Assembly (NCBI GenBank): GCA_035457725.1 | Contig: DATIBC010000076.1 | Coordinates: 1 to 21,442 of the forward strand | Origin: DATFES01 sp035457725 | GTDB lineage: Bacteria; Pseudomonadota; Alphaproteobacteria; CACIAM-22H2 | Direction: 5' to 3' | Length of the DNA: 21,442 bases | Shown: positions 1 through 7,110 of the stretch, one piece after another | Numbering within the stretch: the first letter of the stretch is position 1 | Layout: every line of letters begins with the position of its first letter | The notes under the pieces: generated by a model | The model's input: only the letters and a program-made list of their open reading frames with translations | Database searches by the model: none | What the model was told of the DNA's origin: nothing | Program-made: the position numbers and the translations under genes

Positions 1-708
1 CTGGAGGAGGCGAGCGCGATGCTCGCCGGATTGTCGAACGCCGCCGGCCACGTGCTGGCGCCGAAGAGCGAAGGCGCCTTCAAGCACATCGAGTTCGTCG
101 ATCTCGGCTCGGGCCGGGCGCTGGTCGTCGTCGTCGCGGCAAACGGCTTGGTCGAGAATCGGGTGATCGATCTGCCGATCGGCATGGCGGCGAGCGGGCT
201 CACGCAAGCGGCGAACTATCTCAACGCGCGCCTCGCCGGCCGCACCTTCAGCGAGGCGCGCGCCGAGATTCAGAGCGAACTCGAGGAGCGCCGCGCCGAA
301 CTCGACGAACTGACCCGCAAAGTGGTCGAGGCGGGACTCGCCACCTGGTCGGGGGATGGCAAGCAAGGCTATCTCATCGTCCGCGGCCAGGCGCGGCTGC
401 TCGACGACGTAAGCGCTATCGGCGATCTCGAGCGGATTCGCGCCTTATTCGAGACGTTGGAGACGCGCGAAACGACGATGCGCCTGCTCGACGCCGCGAG
501 CACGGCCGAAGGAGTGCAAATTTTCATCGGCGCCGAGAATGCGCTGTTCGGCGTCGCCGGCTGCTCGATGATCATCGCCCCATTCGGCAACCGCCAGGAA
601 CAGATCGTCGGCGCGATCGGCGTCATTGGCCCGACGCGCCTCAATTACGCGCGCATCATCCCGATGGTCGACTACACCGCCAAGGTGGTAAGCCGCCTGA
701 TCGGATAA
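1..708 (+). CDS. hrcA: Heat-inducible transcription repressor HrcA, C-terminal part
   Basis: The frame is open from base 1, so the N-terminal DNA-binding region lies outside the window; about 235 C-terminal residues are present. The last 60 residues are a typical HrcA ending, including GAENALFG, a GNRQEQIVGAIGVIGPTR stretch, and NYARIIPMVDYTAKVV just before the stop. In the family, HrcA is a dimeric repressor that binds CIRCE operators and needs GroEL for activity. The next gene is grpE, 50 bases downstream on the same strand, which is the usual alphaproteobacterial arrangement. No CIRCE inverted repeat is visible within this window, so its targets (often groESL in alphaproteobacteria) are presumably elsewhere. 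The assignment is certain at family level; only the missing 5' part limits the description. Confidence 0.97.
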   Translation: MEEASAMLAGLSNAAGHVLAPKSEGAFKHIEFVDLGSGRALVVVVAANGLVENRVIDLPIGMAASGLTQAANYLNARLAGRTFSEARAEIQSELEERRAELDELTRKVVEAGLATWSGDGKQGYLIVRGQARLLDDVSAIGDLERIRALFETLETRETTMRLLDAASTAEGVQIFIGAENALFGVAGCSMIIAPFGNRQEQIVGAIGVIGPTRLNYARIIPMVDYTAKVVSRLIG

Positions 709-748
709 GCGCGATCGCCCGCTCTGCAATCATGCCCAAGCCGTCGCG

Positions 749-753
749 AAGGA
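749..753 (+). promoter_or_regulatory. Ribosome binding site that sets the grpE start
   Basis: AAGGA lies 5 bases before the ATG at 759. The earlier in-frame ATG at 732 has no purine-rich motif in front of it, so the site argues for initiation at 759. Confidence 0.7.
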
Positions 754-758
754 TCGAA

Positions 759-1397
759 ATGACCGACGACAAGAAACCCGTTGGCGAAACCGAAGCGAAA
801 CCGACCAATGGCGCCGGCGGCGCCGAGACGTCGGCGGCGCCGGAATCTTCGGCCGATCTGCCGGCTTCGGGCGCCGAGGCCGAGCGGATCGCCGAGCTCG
901 AGGCCGAGATCAAGACGCTCACGGACCAGGCGTTGCGCGCCTTGGCGGAGGCCGAGAACACGCGCCGGCGCGCCCAACGCGAGATCGAGGAGAACAACAA
1001 ATACGCGCTGACCAATTTCGCCCGCGAGATGCTGCCGGTGGCCGACAACCTGCGCCGCGCGCTCGAGGCGATTCCCGCCGACGCGCGCGCCGCCGACAAG
1101 GCGCTCGACAGCTTCGCCCAAGGCGTCGAATTGACCGAGCGCGAGCTGGCGGCCGTACTCGAGCGATTCGGGATCAAGCGCGTGGAGCCGGCGGGCCAAC
1201 CTTTCGATCATAATCTCCACCAAGCCGTCATGCAGATGGAGAGCGTCGACCAGCCGGCCGGGACAGTCGTCCAGGTGCTCCAGAGCGGCTACACCCTCCA
1301 CGGCCGCCTCCTGCGCCCGGCAATGGTGGCCGTCGCCAAGACCCCGGCCGAAGCGGCGCCAGCCAGCCTGCCGGAAGAGGCGGAACCCAGCGGGTGA
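759..1397 (+). CDS. grpE: GrpE, nucleotide exchange factor for DnaK
   Basis: GrpE is the cytosolic dimer that releases ADP from DnaK and so resets the chaperone cycle. The 212-residue product has an acidic, low-complexity head rich in Ala, Glu and Pro, then a long helix with heptad character (AERIAELEAEIKTLTDQALR and onward through the RRRAQREIEE region). It ends in the beta domain, with PFDHNLHQAVMQ and LQSGYTLHGRLLRPAMV, which are GrpE signatures. Length and domain order are normal. An in-frame ATG at 732 would add nine residues (MPKPSRRIE), but the ribosome binding site supports 759. It lies 50 bases after hrcA and 169 bases before dnaK, which has its own candidate promoter, so hrcA-grpE may be a separate transcription unit. 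Confidence 0.97.
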   Translation: MTDDKKPVGETEAKPTNGAGGAETSAAPESSADLPASGAEAERIAELEAEIKTLTDQALRALAEAENTRRRAQREIEENNKYALTNFAREMLPVADNLRRALEAIPADARAADKALDSFAQGVELTERELAAVLERFGIKRVEPAGQPFDHNLHQAVMQMESVDQPAGTVVQVLQSGYTLHGRLLRPAMVAVAKTPAEAAPASLPEEAEPSG

Positions 1398-1433
1398 CGG
1401 CCGAAATTCGCCGCCTAGCGAGCCTCTCGGCCC

Positions 1434-1464
1434 GTTGCGCCGCCGCGTCGCCCTGCCTATATAG
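1434..1464 (+). promoter_or_regulatory. Candidate heat-shock (RpoH-type) promoter of dnaK
   Basis: CCTATATAG at 1456-1464 fits the alphaproteobacterial RpoH -10 pattern CYTATNT. GTTG at 1434-1437 is one mismatch from the -35 core CTTG, at an 18-base spacing, which is the expected distance. The same bases can be read as a housekeeping promoter, TTGCGC-17-TATATA, so dual use is possible. It would give a dnaK leader of roughly 95-100 bases. The consensus is from memory and no expression data are available. Confidence 0.5.
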
Positions 1465-1508
1465 CGTTCGGTAAAGTCTTCGTTATCGGATTGACACCCT
1501 GGGGGTCC

Positions 1509-1535
1509 GGGACGGCGCTCGATCGGGGCCGTCCC
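1509..1535 (+). promoter_or_regulatory. Hairpin in the dnaK 5' leader
   Basis: GGGACGGC (1509-1516) and GCCGTCCC (1528-1535) are perfect 8-base arms around an 11-base loop. No T-run follows, so it does not look like a grpE terminator. It falls between the candidate promoter and the dnaK start and leaves the GAGG ribosome binding site (1556-1559) free. An mRNA-stability or processing role is possible, but the function is unknown. Confidence 0.5.
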
Positions 1536-1566
1536 ACATGATCCGCCGCAACAACGAGGTTTCGAC

Positions 1567-3513
1567 ATGAGCAAAGTGATTGGCATCGATCTTGGCACGA
1601 CCAACTCTTGCGTCGCCGTGATGGAGGGCAAGACACCCAAGGTCATTCCGAACGCCGAGGGCGCCAATACCACTCCCTCGATCGTCGCCTTCACCGATTC
1701 AGGCGAGCGGCTGGTCGGCCAAGCGGCCAAGCGCCAGTCGGTAACCAACCCCGAAAACACGTTTTACGCCATCAAGCGGCTGATCGGCCGGCGCTTCACC
1801 GATCCCATGGTCAGCAAGGACATGGGGCTGGTCCCGTACAAGATCGTCAAGGCCGAGAACGGCGACGCGTGGGTCGAAGGACAGGGCAAGCGCTACAGCC
1901 CGAGCCAGATCTCGGCGTTTATCCTGCAGAAAATGAAGGAAACCGCCGAGGCGTATCTCGGCGAGAAAGTGACCCAGGCGGTCATCACCGTTCCGGCATA
2001 TTTCAACGACGCCCAGCGCCAGGCGACCAAGGACGCCGGCAAGATCTCCGGGCTCGAAGTGCTGCGCATCATCAACGAGCCGACGGCGGCGGCGCTCGCC
2101 TACGGACTTGAAAAGAAGAAGAGCGGAACGATCGCGGTCTACGACCTCGGCGGCGGCACGTTCGACATTTCCGTGCTCGAGATCGGCGACGGCGTGTTCG
2201 AGGTCAAGTCGACCAACGGCGACACGTTTCTCGGCGGCGAGGACTTCGACAAGGAGATCATCGACTATTTGGCGGCCGAATTCAAAAAGGAGCAGGGAAT
2301 CGACCTTCGCCAGGATCGATTGGCGCTGCAGCGCCTGAAGGAGGCGGCGGAAAAGGCGAAGATCGAGCTTTCGTCCTCGATGCAGACCGAGGTCAATCTG
2401 CCGTTCATCACGGCGGACGCCACCGGACCAAAGCACCTCAACATCAAGTTGACGCGCGCCAAGCTCGAGTCGCTGGTCGATCAGCTCGTCCAGAAGACCA
2501 TCGAGCCATGCAAGGCGGCGCTCCGGGACGCCGGGCTCAAGGCTTCCGAGATCGACGAGGTGGTGCTGGTCGGCGGCATGACCCGGATGCCGAAGATCAT
2601 CGAGACGGTGAAACAGTTCTTCGGTCGCGAGCCGCATCGCGGAGTCAATCCCGACGAAGTGGTGGCGGTCGGCGCCGCCATTCAGGCCGGCGTCCTAAAG
2701 GGCGACGTCAAGGACGTGCTGCTGCTCGACGTGACCCCGCTTTCGCTGGGCATCGAGACGCTCGGCGGGGTGTTCACGCGGCTCATCGACCGCAACACCA
2801 CCATTCCGACGCGCAAGTCGCAGGTCTTCTCGACGGCCGAGGACGGCCAAACGGCGGTGACGATCCGCGTCTTCCAGGGCGAGCGCGAGATGGCGGCCGA
2901 CAACAAGATGCTCGGCCAGTTCGACCTGATGGGCATTCCCTCGGCGCCGCGCGGCATGCCGCAAATCGAGGTCACGTTCGATATCGACGCCAACGGCATC
3001 GTCAATGTCTCGGCCAAGGACAAGGGCACCGGCAAGGAGCAGCAGATCCGCATCCAGGCGTCGGGCGGCCTCACCGAGGCGGACATCCAGCGCATGGTCA
3101 AGGAGGCCGAGGAGCACGCGAGCGAAGACAAGAAGCGCCGCGAGCTGGTCGAGGCGCGCAACCATGCCGACGGCCTGATCCACGCGACCGAGAAGAACCT
3201 CAAGGAGTACGGCGATAAGATCGGTGCTCCGGAGAAGTCGCAGATCGAGGCCGACATCGCCCAACTCAAGACGGCGATGGAGGGCGACGATGCCGAGGCG
3301 ATCCAGCAGAAGCTGCAGGCCTTGATGCAATCGGCGATGAAGCTCGGCGAGGCGATGTACAAGGCCGGCGCGGGCGCGCCCGGAGCGACTGGAGCCTCCG
3401 CCGAATCGACGGCGCCGCAGGGCGACGGCGCGGGCGCGTCCGATGGCGACGGCAAAGTGGTCGACGCCGAGTTCGAGGAGGTCGACGAAAAGAAGAAGGG
3501 CAAAGGCGGCTAA
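1567..3513 (+). CDS. dnaK: Chaperone protein DnaK (Hsp70)
   Basis: This is the ATP-dependent Hsp70 chaperone that binds unfolded segments of client proteins in the cytosol with DnaJ and GrpE. The 648-residue length is normal. The ATPase domain opens with IGIDLGTTNSCV (residues 5-16) and contains the YDLGGGTFDIS and LVGGMTRMPK nucleotide-binding motifs. The interdomain linker with DVLLLDVTPLSLG is near residues 382-394. The substrate-binding domain and helical lid follow, and the tail carries the conserved acidic DAEFEEVDE before a Lys/Gly-rich end. The ATG at 1567 follows GAGG at 1556-1559. Regulation is probably through an RpoH-type promoter in the 169-base upstream gap; no CIRCE operator is visible there. 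dnaJ follows after 103 bases. Confidence 0.99.
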   Translation: MSKVIGIDLGTTNSCVAVMEGKTPKVIPNAEGANTTPSIVAFTDSGERLVGQAAKRQSVTNPENTFYAIKRLIGRRFTDPMVSKDMGLVPYKIVKAENGDAWVEGQGKRYSPSQISAFILQKMKETAEAYLGEKVTQAVITVPAYFNDAQRQATKDAGKISGLEVLRIINEPTAAALAYGLEKKKSGTIAVYDLGGGTFDISVLEIGDGVFEVKSTNGDTFLGGEDFDKEIIDYLAAEFKKEQGIDLRQDRLALQRLKEAAEKAKIELSSSMQTEVNLPFITADATGPKHLNIKLTRAKLESLVDQLVQKTIEPCKAALRDAGLKASEIDEVVLVGGMTRMPKIIETVKQFFGREPHRGVNPDEVVAVGAAIQAGVLKGDVKDVLLLDVTPLSLGIETLGGVFTRLIDRNTTIPTRKSQVFSTAEDGQTAVTIRVFQGEREMAADNKMLGQFDLMGIPSAPRGMPQIEVTFDIDANGIVNVSAKDKGTGKEQQIRIQASGGLTEADIQRMVKEAEEHASEDKKRRELVEARNHADGLIHATEKNLKEYGDKIGAPEKSQIEADIAQLKTAMEGDDAEAIQQKLQALMQSAMKLGEAMYKAGAGAPGATGASAESTAPQGDGAGASDGDGKVVDAEFEEVDEKKKGKGG

Positions 3514-3524
3514 GAGACGGAAGA

Positions 3525-3615
3525 CAGATGTCGGAATTCAGATGTCAGAAGGGAGCTGCCGCGATGACTCGTCATCTGACATCCGACATCTGATCCCTGT
3601 TACCTGACATCCGAC
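3525..3615 (+). repeat. Short interspersed repeats and inverted copies in the dnaK-dnaJ gap
   Basis: The unit CAGATGTCGGA at 3525-3535 recurs as CAGATGTCAGA at 3539-3549. Their reverse complements follow: TCTGACATC at 3575-3583 runs into TCCGACATCTG at 3582-3592, so a long stem can form across the gap. A 12-base unit CTGACATCCGAC at 3576-3587 is repeated exactly at 3604-3615, ending one base before the dnaJ start codon. The base composition is clearly more AT-rich than the neighbouring genes. No such unit was noticed elsewhere in the window. It could be a small mobile palindromic element, an mRNA-processing or attenuating structure between the two cistrons, or both. Confidence 0.85.
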
Positions 3616-3616
3616 C

Positions 3617-4768
3617 ATGTCCAAGCAGGACTACTACTCGACCTTGGGCGTCGACCGTGGCGCCAGCCCGGAGGACCTCAAGAAGGCCTACCGGAAGCTC
3701 GCCATGCAGTTCCACCCCGACCGCAATCCGGGGGACAAGAAGGCCGAGCAGAAATTCAAGGATATCAGCGAGGCTTACGACGTCCTCAAGGACGAGCAGA
3801 AGCGCGCCGCTTACGATCGCTTCGGTCATGCCGCGTTCGAAGCCGGGGCCAATGGTTTTGGCGGCGGCGGCCGACAGGGCGGCGGCGATTTCGGATTCAA
3901 CATGGGCGGTTTCGCCGACATCTTCGACGAGATGTTCGGCGAGTTCGTCGGCCGGGGCCGCGGGCAGACCCGCCCGAGCCACGGCGCCGACCTGCGCTAC
4001 AACCTCGACATCAGCCTCGAGGACGCGTTTCTCGGCAAGACGACGAACGTCCGGGTGGCGAGCGCGGCGCCGTGCGAAACGTGCGATGGCAGCGGCGCCG
4101 AGCCCGGCTCGAAGCCGGTCTCGTGTCCGACGTGCCGCGGCCACGGCAAGGTGCGCGCGTCGCAGGGATTTTTCACCATCGAGCGGACTTGCCCGTCGTG
4201 CGGCGGACAGGGCCAGGTGATCGAGAAACCGTGCCGGACCTGCGCCGGGCAGGGCCGTGTGCGGCGCGAGCGGACGCTCAAGGTCGACATTCCCGCCGGC
4301 GTCGAGGACGGCACGCGCATCCGCCTCGCCGGCGAAGGCGAAGCCGGTATGCGCGGGCGGCCGGCCGGCGATCTCTACATTTTCCTCAGCATCAAGCCAC
4401 ACCCCTTCTTCCATCGCGAAGGCGCTAATCTGCATTGCCGCGTTCCGATCGCGATGACGACGGCGGCGCTAGGCGGGGCGATCGAGGCTCCGGTCATCGA
4501 CGGAACGCGAGCCAAGGTGTCGATCCCCGCCGGAACGCAAAGCAGCCAGCAGTTTCGCCTGCGCGGCAAGGGGATGAGCGTCTTGCGCAGCGCCGCGCGC
4601 GGCGACCTGTTTATCACCGTCACGGTCGAAACGCCGGTGAACTTGACCAAGCGCCAACAAGAATTGCTGCGCGAGTTCGAACGCGCCGGGTCGGCCGAGA
4701 CGACCAGCCCCGAATCGACCGGCTTCTTCGCCAAGGTGAAGGAGCTGTGGGACGATCTGAAGGAGTGA
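3617..4768 (+). CDS. dnaJ: Chaperone protein DnaJ (Hsp40, type I)
   Basis: DnaJ delivers substrates to DnaK and stimulates its ATPase. All parts of a class I DnaJ are present in 383 residues. The J domain begins MSKQDYYSTLGV and has the catalytic HPD at 33-35. A Gly/Phe-rich stretch follows at about 75-100. Four CxxCxGxG-type zinc motifs have Cys pairs at 153/156, 170/173, 192/195 and 206/209. The C-terminal substrate-binding domains follow, with GDLYIFLSIKPHPFF. The start is fixed by the conserved N-terminus, yet no ribosome binding site is visible: the bases before the ATG are the end of the 12-base repeat ending at 3615. Translation may depend on coupling or on the folding of that repeat. 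Its stop codon overlaps the next gene. Confidence 0.99.
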   Translation: MSKQDYYSTLGVDRGASPEDLKKAYRKLAMQFHPDRNPGDKKAEQKFKDISEAYDVLKDEQKRAAYDRFGHAAFEAGANGFGGGGRQGGGDFGFNMGGFADIFDEMFGEFVGRGRGQTRPSHGADLRYNLDISLEDAFLGKTTNVRVASAAPCETCDGSGAEPGSKPVSCPTCRGHGKVRASQGFFTIERTCPSCGGQGQVIEKPCRTCAGQGRVRRERTLKVDIPAGVEDGTRIRLAGEGEAGMRGRPAGDLYIFLSIKPHPFFHREGANLHCRVPIAMTTAALGGAIEAPVIDGTRAKVSIPAGTQSSQQFRLRGKGMSVLRSAARGDLFITVTVETPVNLTKRQQELLREFERAGSAETTSPESTGFFAKVKELWDDLKE

Positions 4769-5286
4769 CGCCGCTGGCGCAAGCGCCGCGCGGCCGCCAC
4801 ATCCTCCCCGACGTCATTGCGCCAGGCATCCGCCTGCTGATCTGCGGCAGCGCGGCCGGCGCCGCCTCGGCCGCGGCGGGCGCCTACTATTTCCACCCCG
4901 GCAACCGCTTCTGGCCGACGCTGCACGCCATCGGACTGACGCCGCACCGCGTCGCGCCCATGGATTACATGAGCGTCCTTGCCTGGGGCATCGGCATGAC
5001 CGATTTGTGCAAGACGCAGTCGGGATCGGATACCGCGCTCGATCGTGCTCACGACGATCCGCTTCGGCTTCGACGTCTGGTCATGCGTTACAACCCGGCT
5101 ACGCTCGCCTTCAACGGAAAGCGCGCGGCGCGTTCGTTTTTTGAGCGCCCTGTCGATTACGGCCGTCAGCCGGCGCGGCTCGGCCAAACCACCGTGTTCG
5201 TCCTTCCCTCGACCGCTGGCCTCGCCGGCGGGGTCTGGGACATCGGCCATTGGCGGGACATGGCGCGCTTCGTGCGCGCCGGTTGA
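4765..5286 (+). CDS. Mug-like mismatch-specific DNA glycosylase with altered motif 1
   Basis: This is a uracil-DNA-glycosylase superfamily protein of the Mug/COG3663 type, expected to excise U or other lesions opposite G. It has the family N-terminus LPDVIAPGIRLLICG, the HPGNRFWPTL segment, a GIGMTDL block, and a C-terminal VLPSTAGLAG loop where E. coli Mug has LPNPSGLSR. The striking feature is motif 1: residues 28-32 read GSAAG, whereas E. coli Mug has GINPG with the catalytic-site Asn. Related alphaproteobacterial proteins with a GTAAG-like motif exist as I remember them, so this may be a branch rather than damage. The start is taken as GTG at 4765, overlapping the dnaJ stop as GTGA (173 residues); AAGGAG at 4760-4765 overlaps that start, so CTG at 4774 is an alternative. 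The stop abuts the convergent gene. Confidence 0.82.
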   Translation: MTPLAQAPRGRHILPDVIAPGIRLLICGSAAGAASAAAGAYYFHPGNRFWPTLHAIGLTPHRVAPMDYMSVLAWGIGMTDLCKTQSGSDTALDRAHDDPLRLRRLVMRYNPATLAFNGKRAARSFFERPVDYGRQPARLGQTTVFVLPSTAGLAGGVWDIGHWRDMARFVRAG

Positions 5287-6993
5287 TCAGCGCGGCGGTT
5301 CGCCGACGTATTCGTAGAGATAGAAATAGTTGCGCTCGGCGACCAGCCGCCAGCCATTGGCCTCGGCCACCGGAACGTCGTCGGGACCGAGCGGGACGCC
5401 GAGGTACTTGTTGACGTAATACGGCCAGTCGACAAACCACTTGACGTCGCGGCGGCGTAAATACTCCCCCATGCGGTCCTGCCAGGCGAGCGCCGGCAGG
5501 TTGACCTTGCCGTCGGTGTTGATGACGCGATCGCGGAAGAAGCCGAGCGTTCCGGACTGGCCGGCGGCGACGGCGTCGCCCGAGGGAACGTATTGGCGAA
5601 CCAGCGCGATCTGGTCGTGGTAAACGGTGTTGCCGCCGATGCCGCGGCCGGACTGCGCGAGGAAGGCGAGCGCGCCGAGTTGAAGCGCCAAGACCGCGAG
5701 GCCCCCGTATTGCGCGCCGCGCGCGCCGAGGCCCTGGGTCCGCAGCACGAACCGCGCGCCGGCGATCGAAGCCGTCAGGACCGCGATCAGCGTCAGCGGG
5801 AAGAAGTAGCGGTAATAGAACCAGTACGCGACGAACGACAGGACGTAGTAAAGCGCCAGGGCGGCGAAGGCGACGACGAAGCAGATCGCGAATTCGCGAC
5901 TTCGCTCGATCCGCTCGGCGGCGGCGGGTGGCGCGGCCGCGAATTCAGTGGGCGCGGCGCGGCGCCCGAAACGGATCAAGGCGGCCAGCGTGATCGCGAG
6001 GCAGGCCGTGCGGACGAGCCCGTTCGCCGTCACCGTGATGTAGCCGGCGGGCGACAGCGGCCATGGAACGTCAAACGACGCCCAACCTTCATAGGCGCCG
6101 GCAAACAGCCATGGAAACAGCACGACCCGCAGCGCCCACTCGGCGTGCTCCAGCCGCAGCCATTCGAGCGCCCAGTTCTGCTGCGCCGTGCCGCTGGTCG
6201 GCATGGGCGAGCCAAAATGGGCTAGGTTGTAAATCCACCACGCACTCGACACGAAAAACGCGACCCCGCCCATGATCGCCCCGCGCGCCAACATGGTGGC
6301 AAAGCCGCGGCGTGCGCTTCGTCTAAGCTCGTTCACGCCCAACACCAGGGCCAGAAAAGCAGCGTCGATACGCGCCAACACCATCAGGCCAATGAGCGCG
6401 CCGAGGGCGGCAAGCCCGAGCCGTGAGCGATCGCCGCCGATCTGCACCCATCGCCATGCGGCGGCATAGAAGAATGTGACGCACGCCGTTTCGAGCCCGT
6501 TATAGGCGTGGTTGAACATCAGCGGCGCGGCGAGATAGAGAAACGCCGCGAGCGCCGCGCGCAAATCTTGCTCGCGCCGCACGGCGCGGGCCGAAGCTCC
6601 GAGCGTCGGCCAGGCGTCGCGCGCGACCCGAGCGATGACCAGCGCGCCCAAGACGTGCGCCAGCCACGCGAACGCCATGACCAGGCGCATGGCCAAAACG
6701 TCATCGCCGGCGGAAAGTGCGAACGCCGCCGCCTCGACCATGGTGAACAGCGGCTGGAAACCGTTGGTCAGCGTCTCGCCGTCGATCGTCAGGCCTCGCC
6801 CGGCGGCGAGGTTGCGCGCCACGGTGAGGGAATAGTAGCCGTCTTCAGTGAGCGGCATGTCGTAGACATGCGCTGCCGGCCGCAGCGCCAGCGTGAACAA
6901 CGCCGCCGCGGCCGCCGCGCATAGCGCGCGCGTTGCGAACAGAAAGCGGCGCGCCGAATCGATTAATGGGTCGGGCGGGGCGGCAGTCGGCAT
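5287..6993 (-). CDS. GT-C-type polytopic membrane glycosyltransferase; candidate arabinofuranosyltransferase
   Basis: The 568-residue protein has an N-terminal membrane segment at about 20-38, then an external loop with TEDGYYSLTVARNLAAG (acidic pair E50-D51) and TNGFQPLF. About nine to ten further hydrophobic segments follow, then a soluble C-terminal part of roughly 130 residues. The acidic pair in the first loop and this topology are typical of GT-C enzymes, which take sugar from polyprenyl-phosphate donors outside the membrane. No closer family name can be given from sequence alone. It diverges from the ubiA-like/dprE1/dprE2 genes, which would make decaprenylphosphoryl-arabinose, so an arabinofuranosyltransferase role is a reasonable inference, not shown. 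No good ribosome binding site precedes the ATG at 6993. Its stop codon (5287-5289) directly abuts that of the Mug-like gene. Confidence 0.8.
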   Translation of the reverse strand: MPTAAPPDPLIDSARRFLFATRALCAAAAAALFTLALRPAAHVYDMPLTEDGYYSLTVARNLAAGRGLTIDGETLTNGFQPLFTMVEAAAFALSAGDDVLAMRLVMAFAWLAHVLGALVIARVARDAWPTLGASARAVRREQDLRAALAAFLYLAAPLMFNHAYNGLETACVTFFYAAAWRWVQIGGDRSRLGLAALGALIGLMVLARIDAAFLALVLGVNELRRSARRGFATMLARGAIMGGVAFFVSSAWWIYNLAHFGSPMPTSGTAQQNWALEWLRLEHAEWALRVVLFPWLFAGAYEGWASFDVPWPLSPAGYITVTANGLVRTACLAITLAALIRFGRRAAPTEFAAAPPAAAERIERSREFAICFVVAFAALALYYVLSFVAYWFYYRYFFPLTLIAVLTASIAGARFVLRTQGLGARGAQYGGLAVLALQLGALAFLAQSGRGIGGNTVYHDQIALVRQYVPSGDAVAAGQSGTLGFFRDRVINTDGKVNLPALAWQDRMGEYLRRRDVKWFVDWPYYVNKYLGVPLGPDDVPVAEANGWRLVAERNYFYLYEYVGEPPR

Positions 6994-7110
6994 GAAGGCG
7001 CGTTTTTAGCGCAAAACCGCAAGGCGGGAAATCACCGTCGATCGGGCCCCGCGACCGCGCTTAACCCTTGAGGTTACCTATCTTTTTCCCGGCAATGCCG
7101 GTACATTTCG
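6994..7110. promoter_or_regulatory. Divergent intergenic region between the GT-C gene and the DPA genes
   Basis: These 117 bases must hold the promoters of both divergent units if each has one. The stretch around 7061-7090 is locally AT-richer (TTAACCCTTGAGG, then CTATCTTTTT). I found no -35/-10 pair with good spacing on either strand, so no promoter is placed. Confidence 0.4.

Noticed and set aside
1491..1519. TTGACA at 1491-1496 as the -35 of a dnaK promoter
   Set aside because: At 16-18 bases downstream there is only GC-rich hairpin sequence with no -10-like element.
672..1760. Minus-strand open frame of 362 codons over grpE and the dnaK start
   Set aside because: It is a shadow of grpE and dnaK in a high-GC genome with no family resemblance; it would also span the dnaK promoter.
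3525..3615. CRISPR array in the dnaK-dnaJ gap
   Set aside because: The units are 9-12 bases, irregularly spaced and in both orientations, with no cas genes; this is a palindromic repeat cluster, not a CRISPR.
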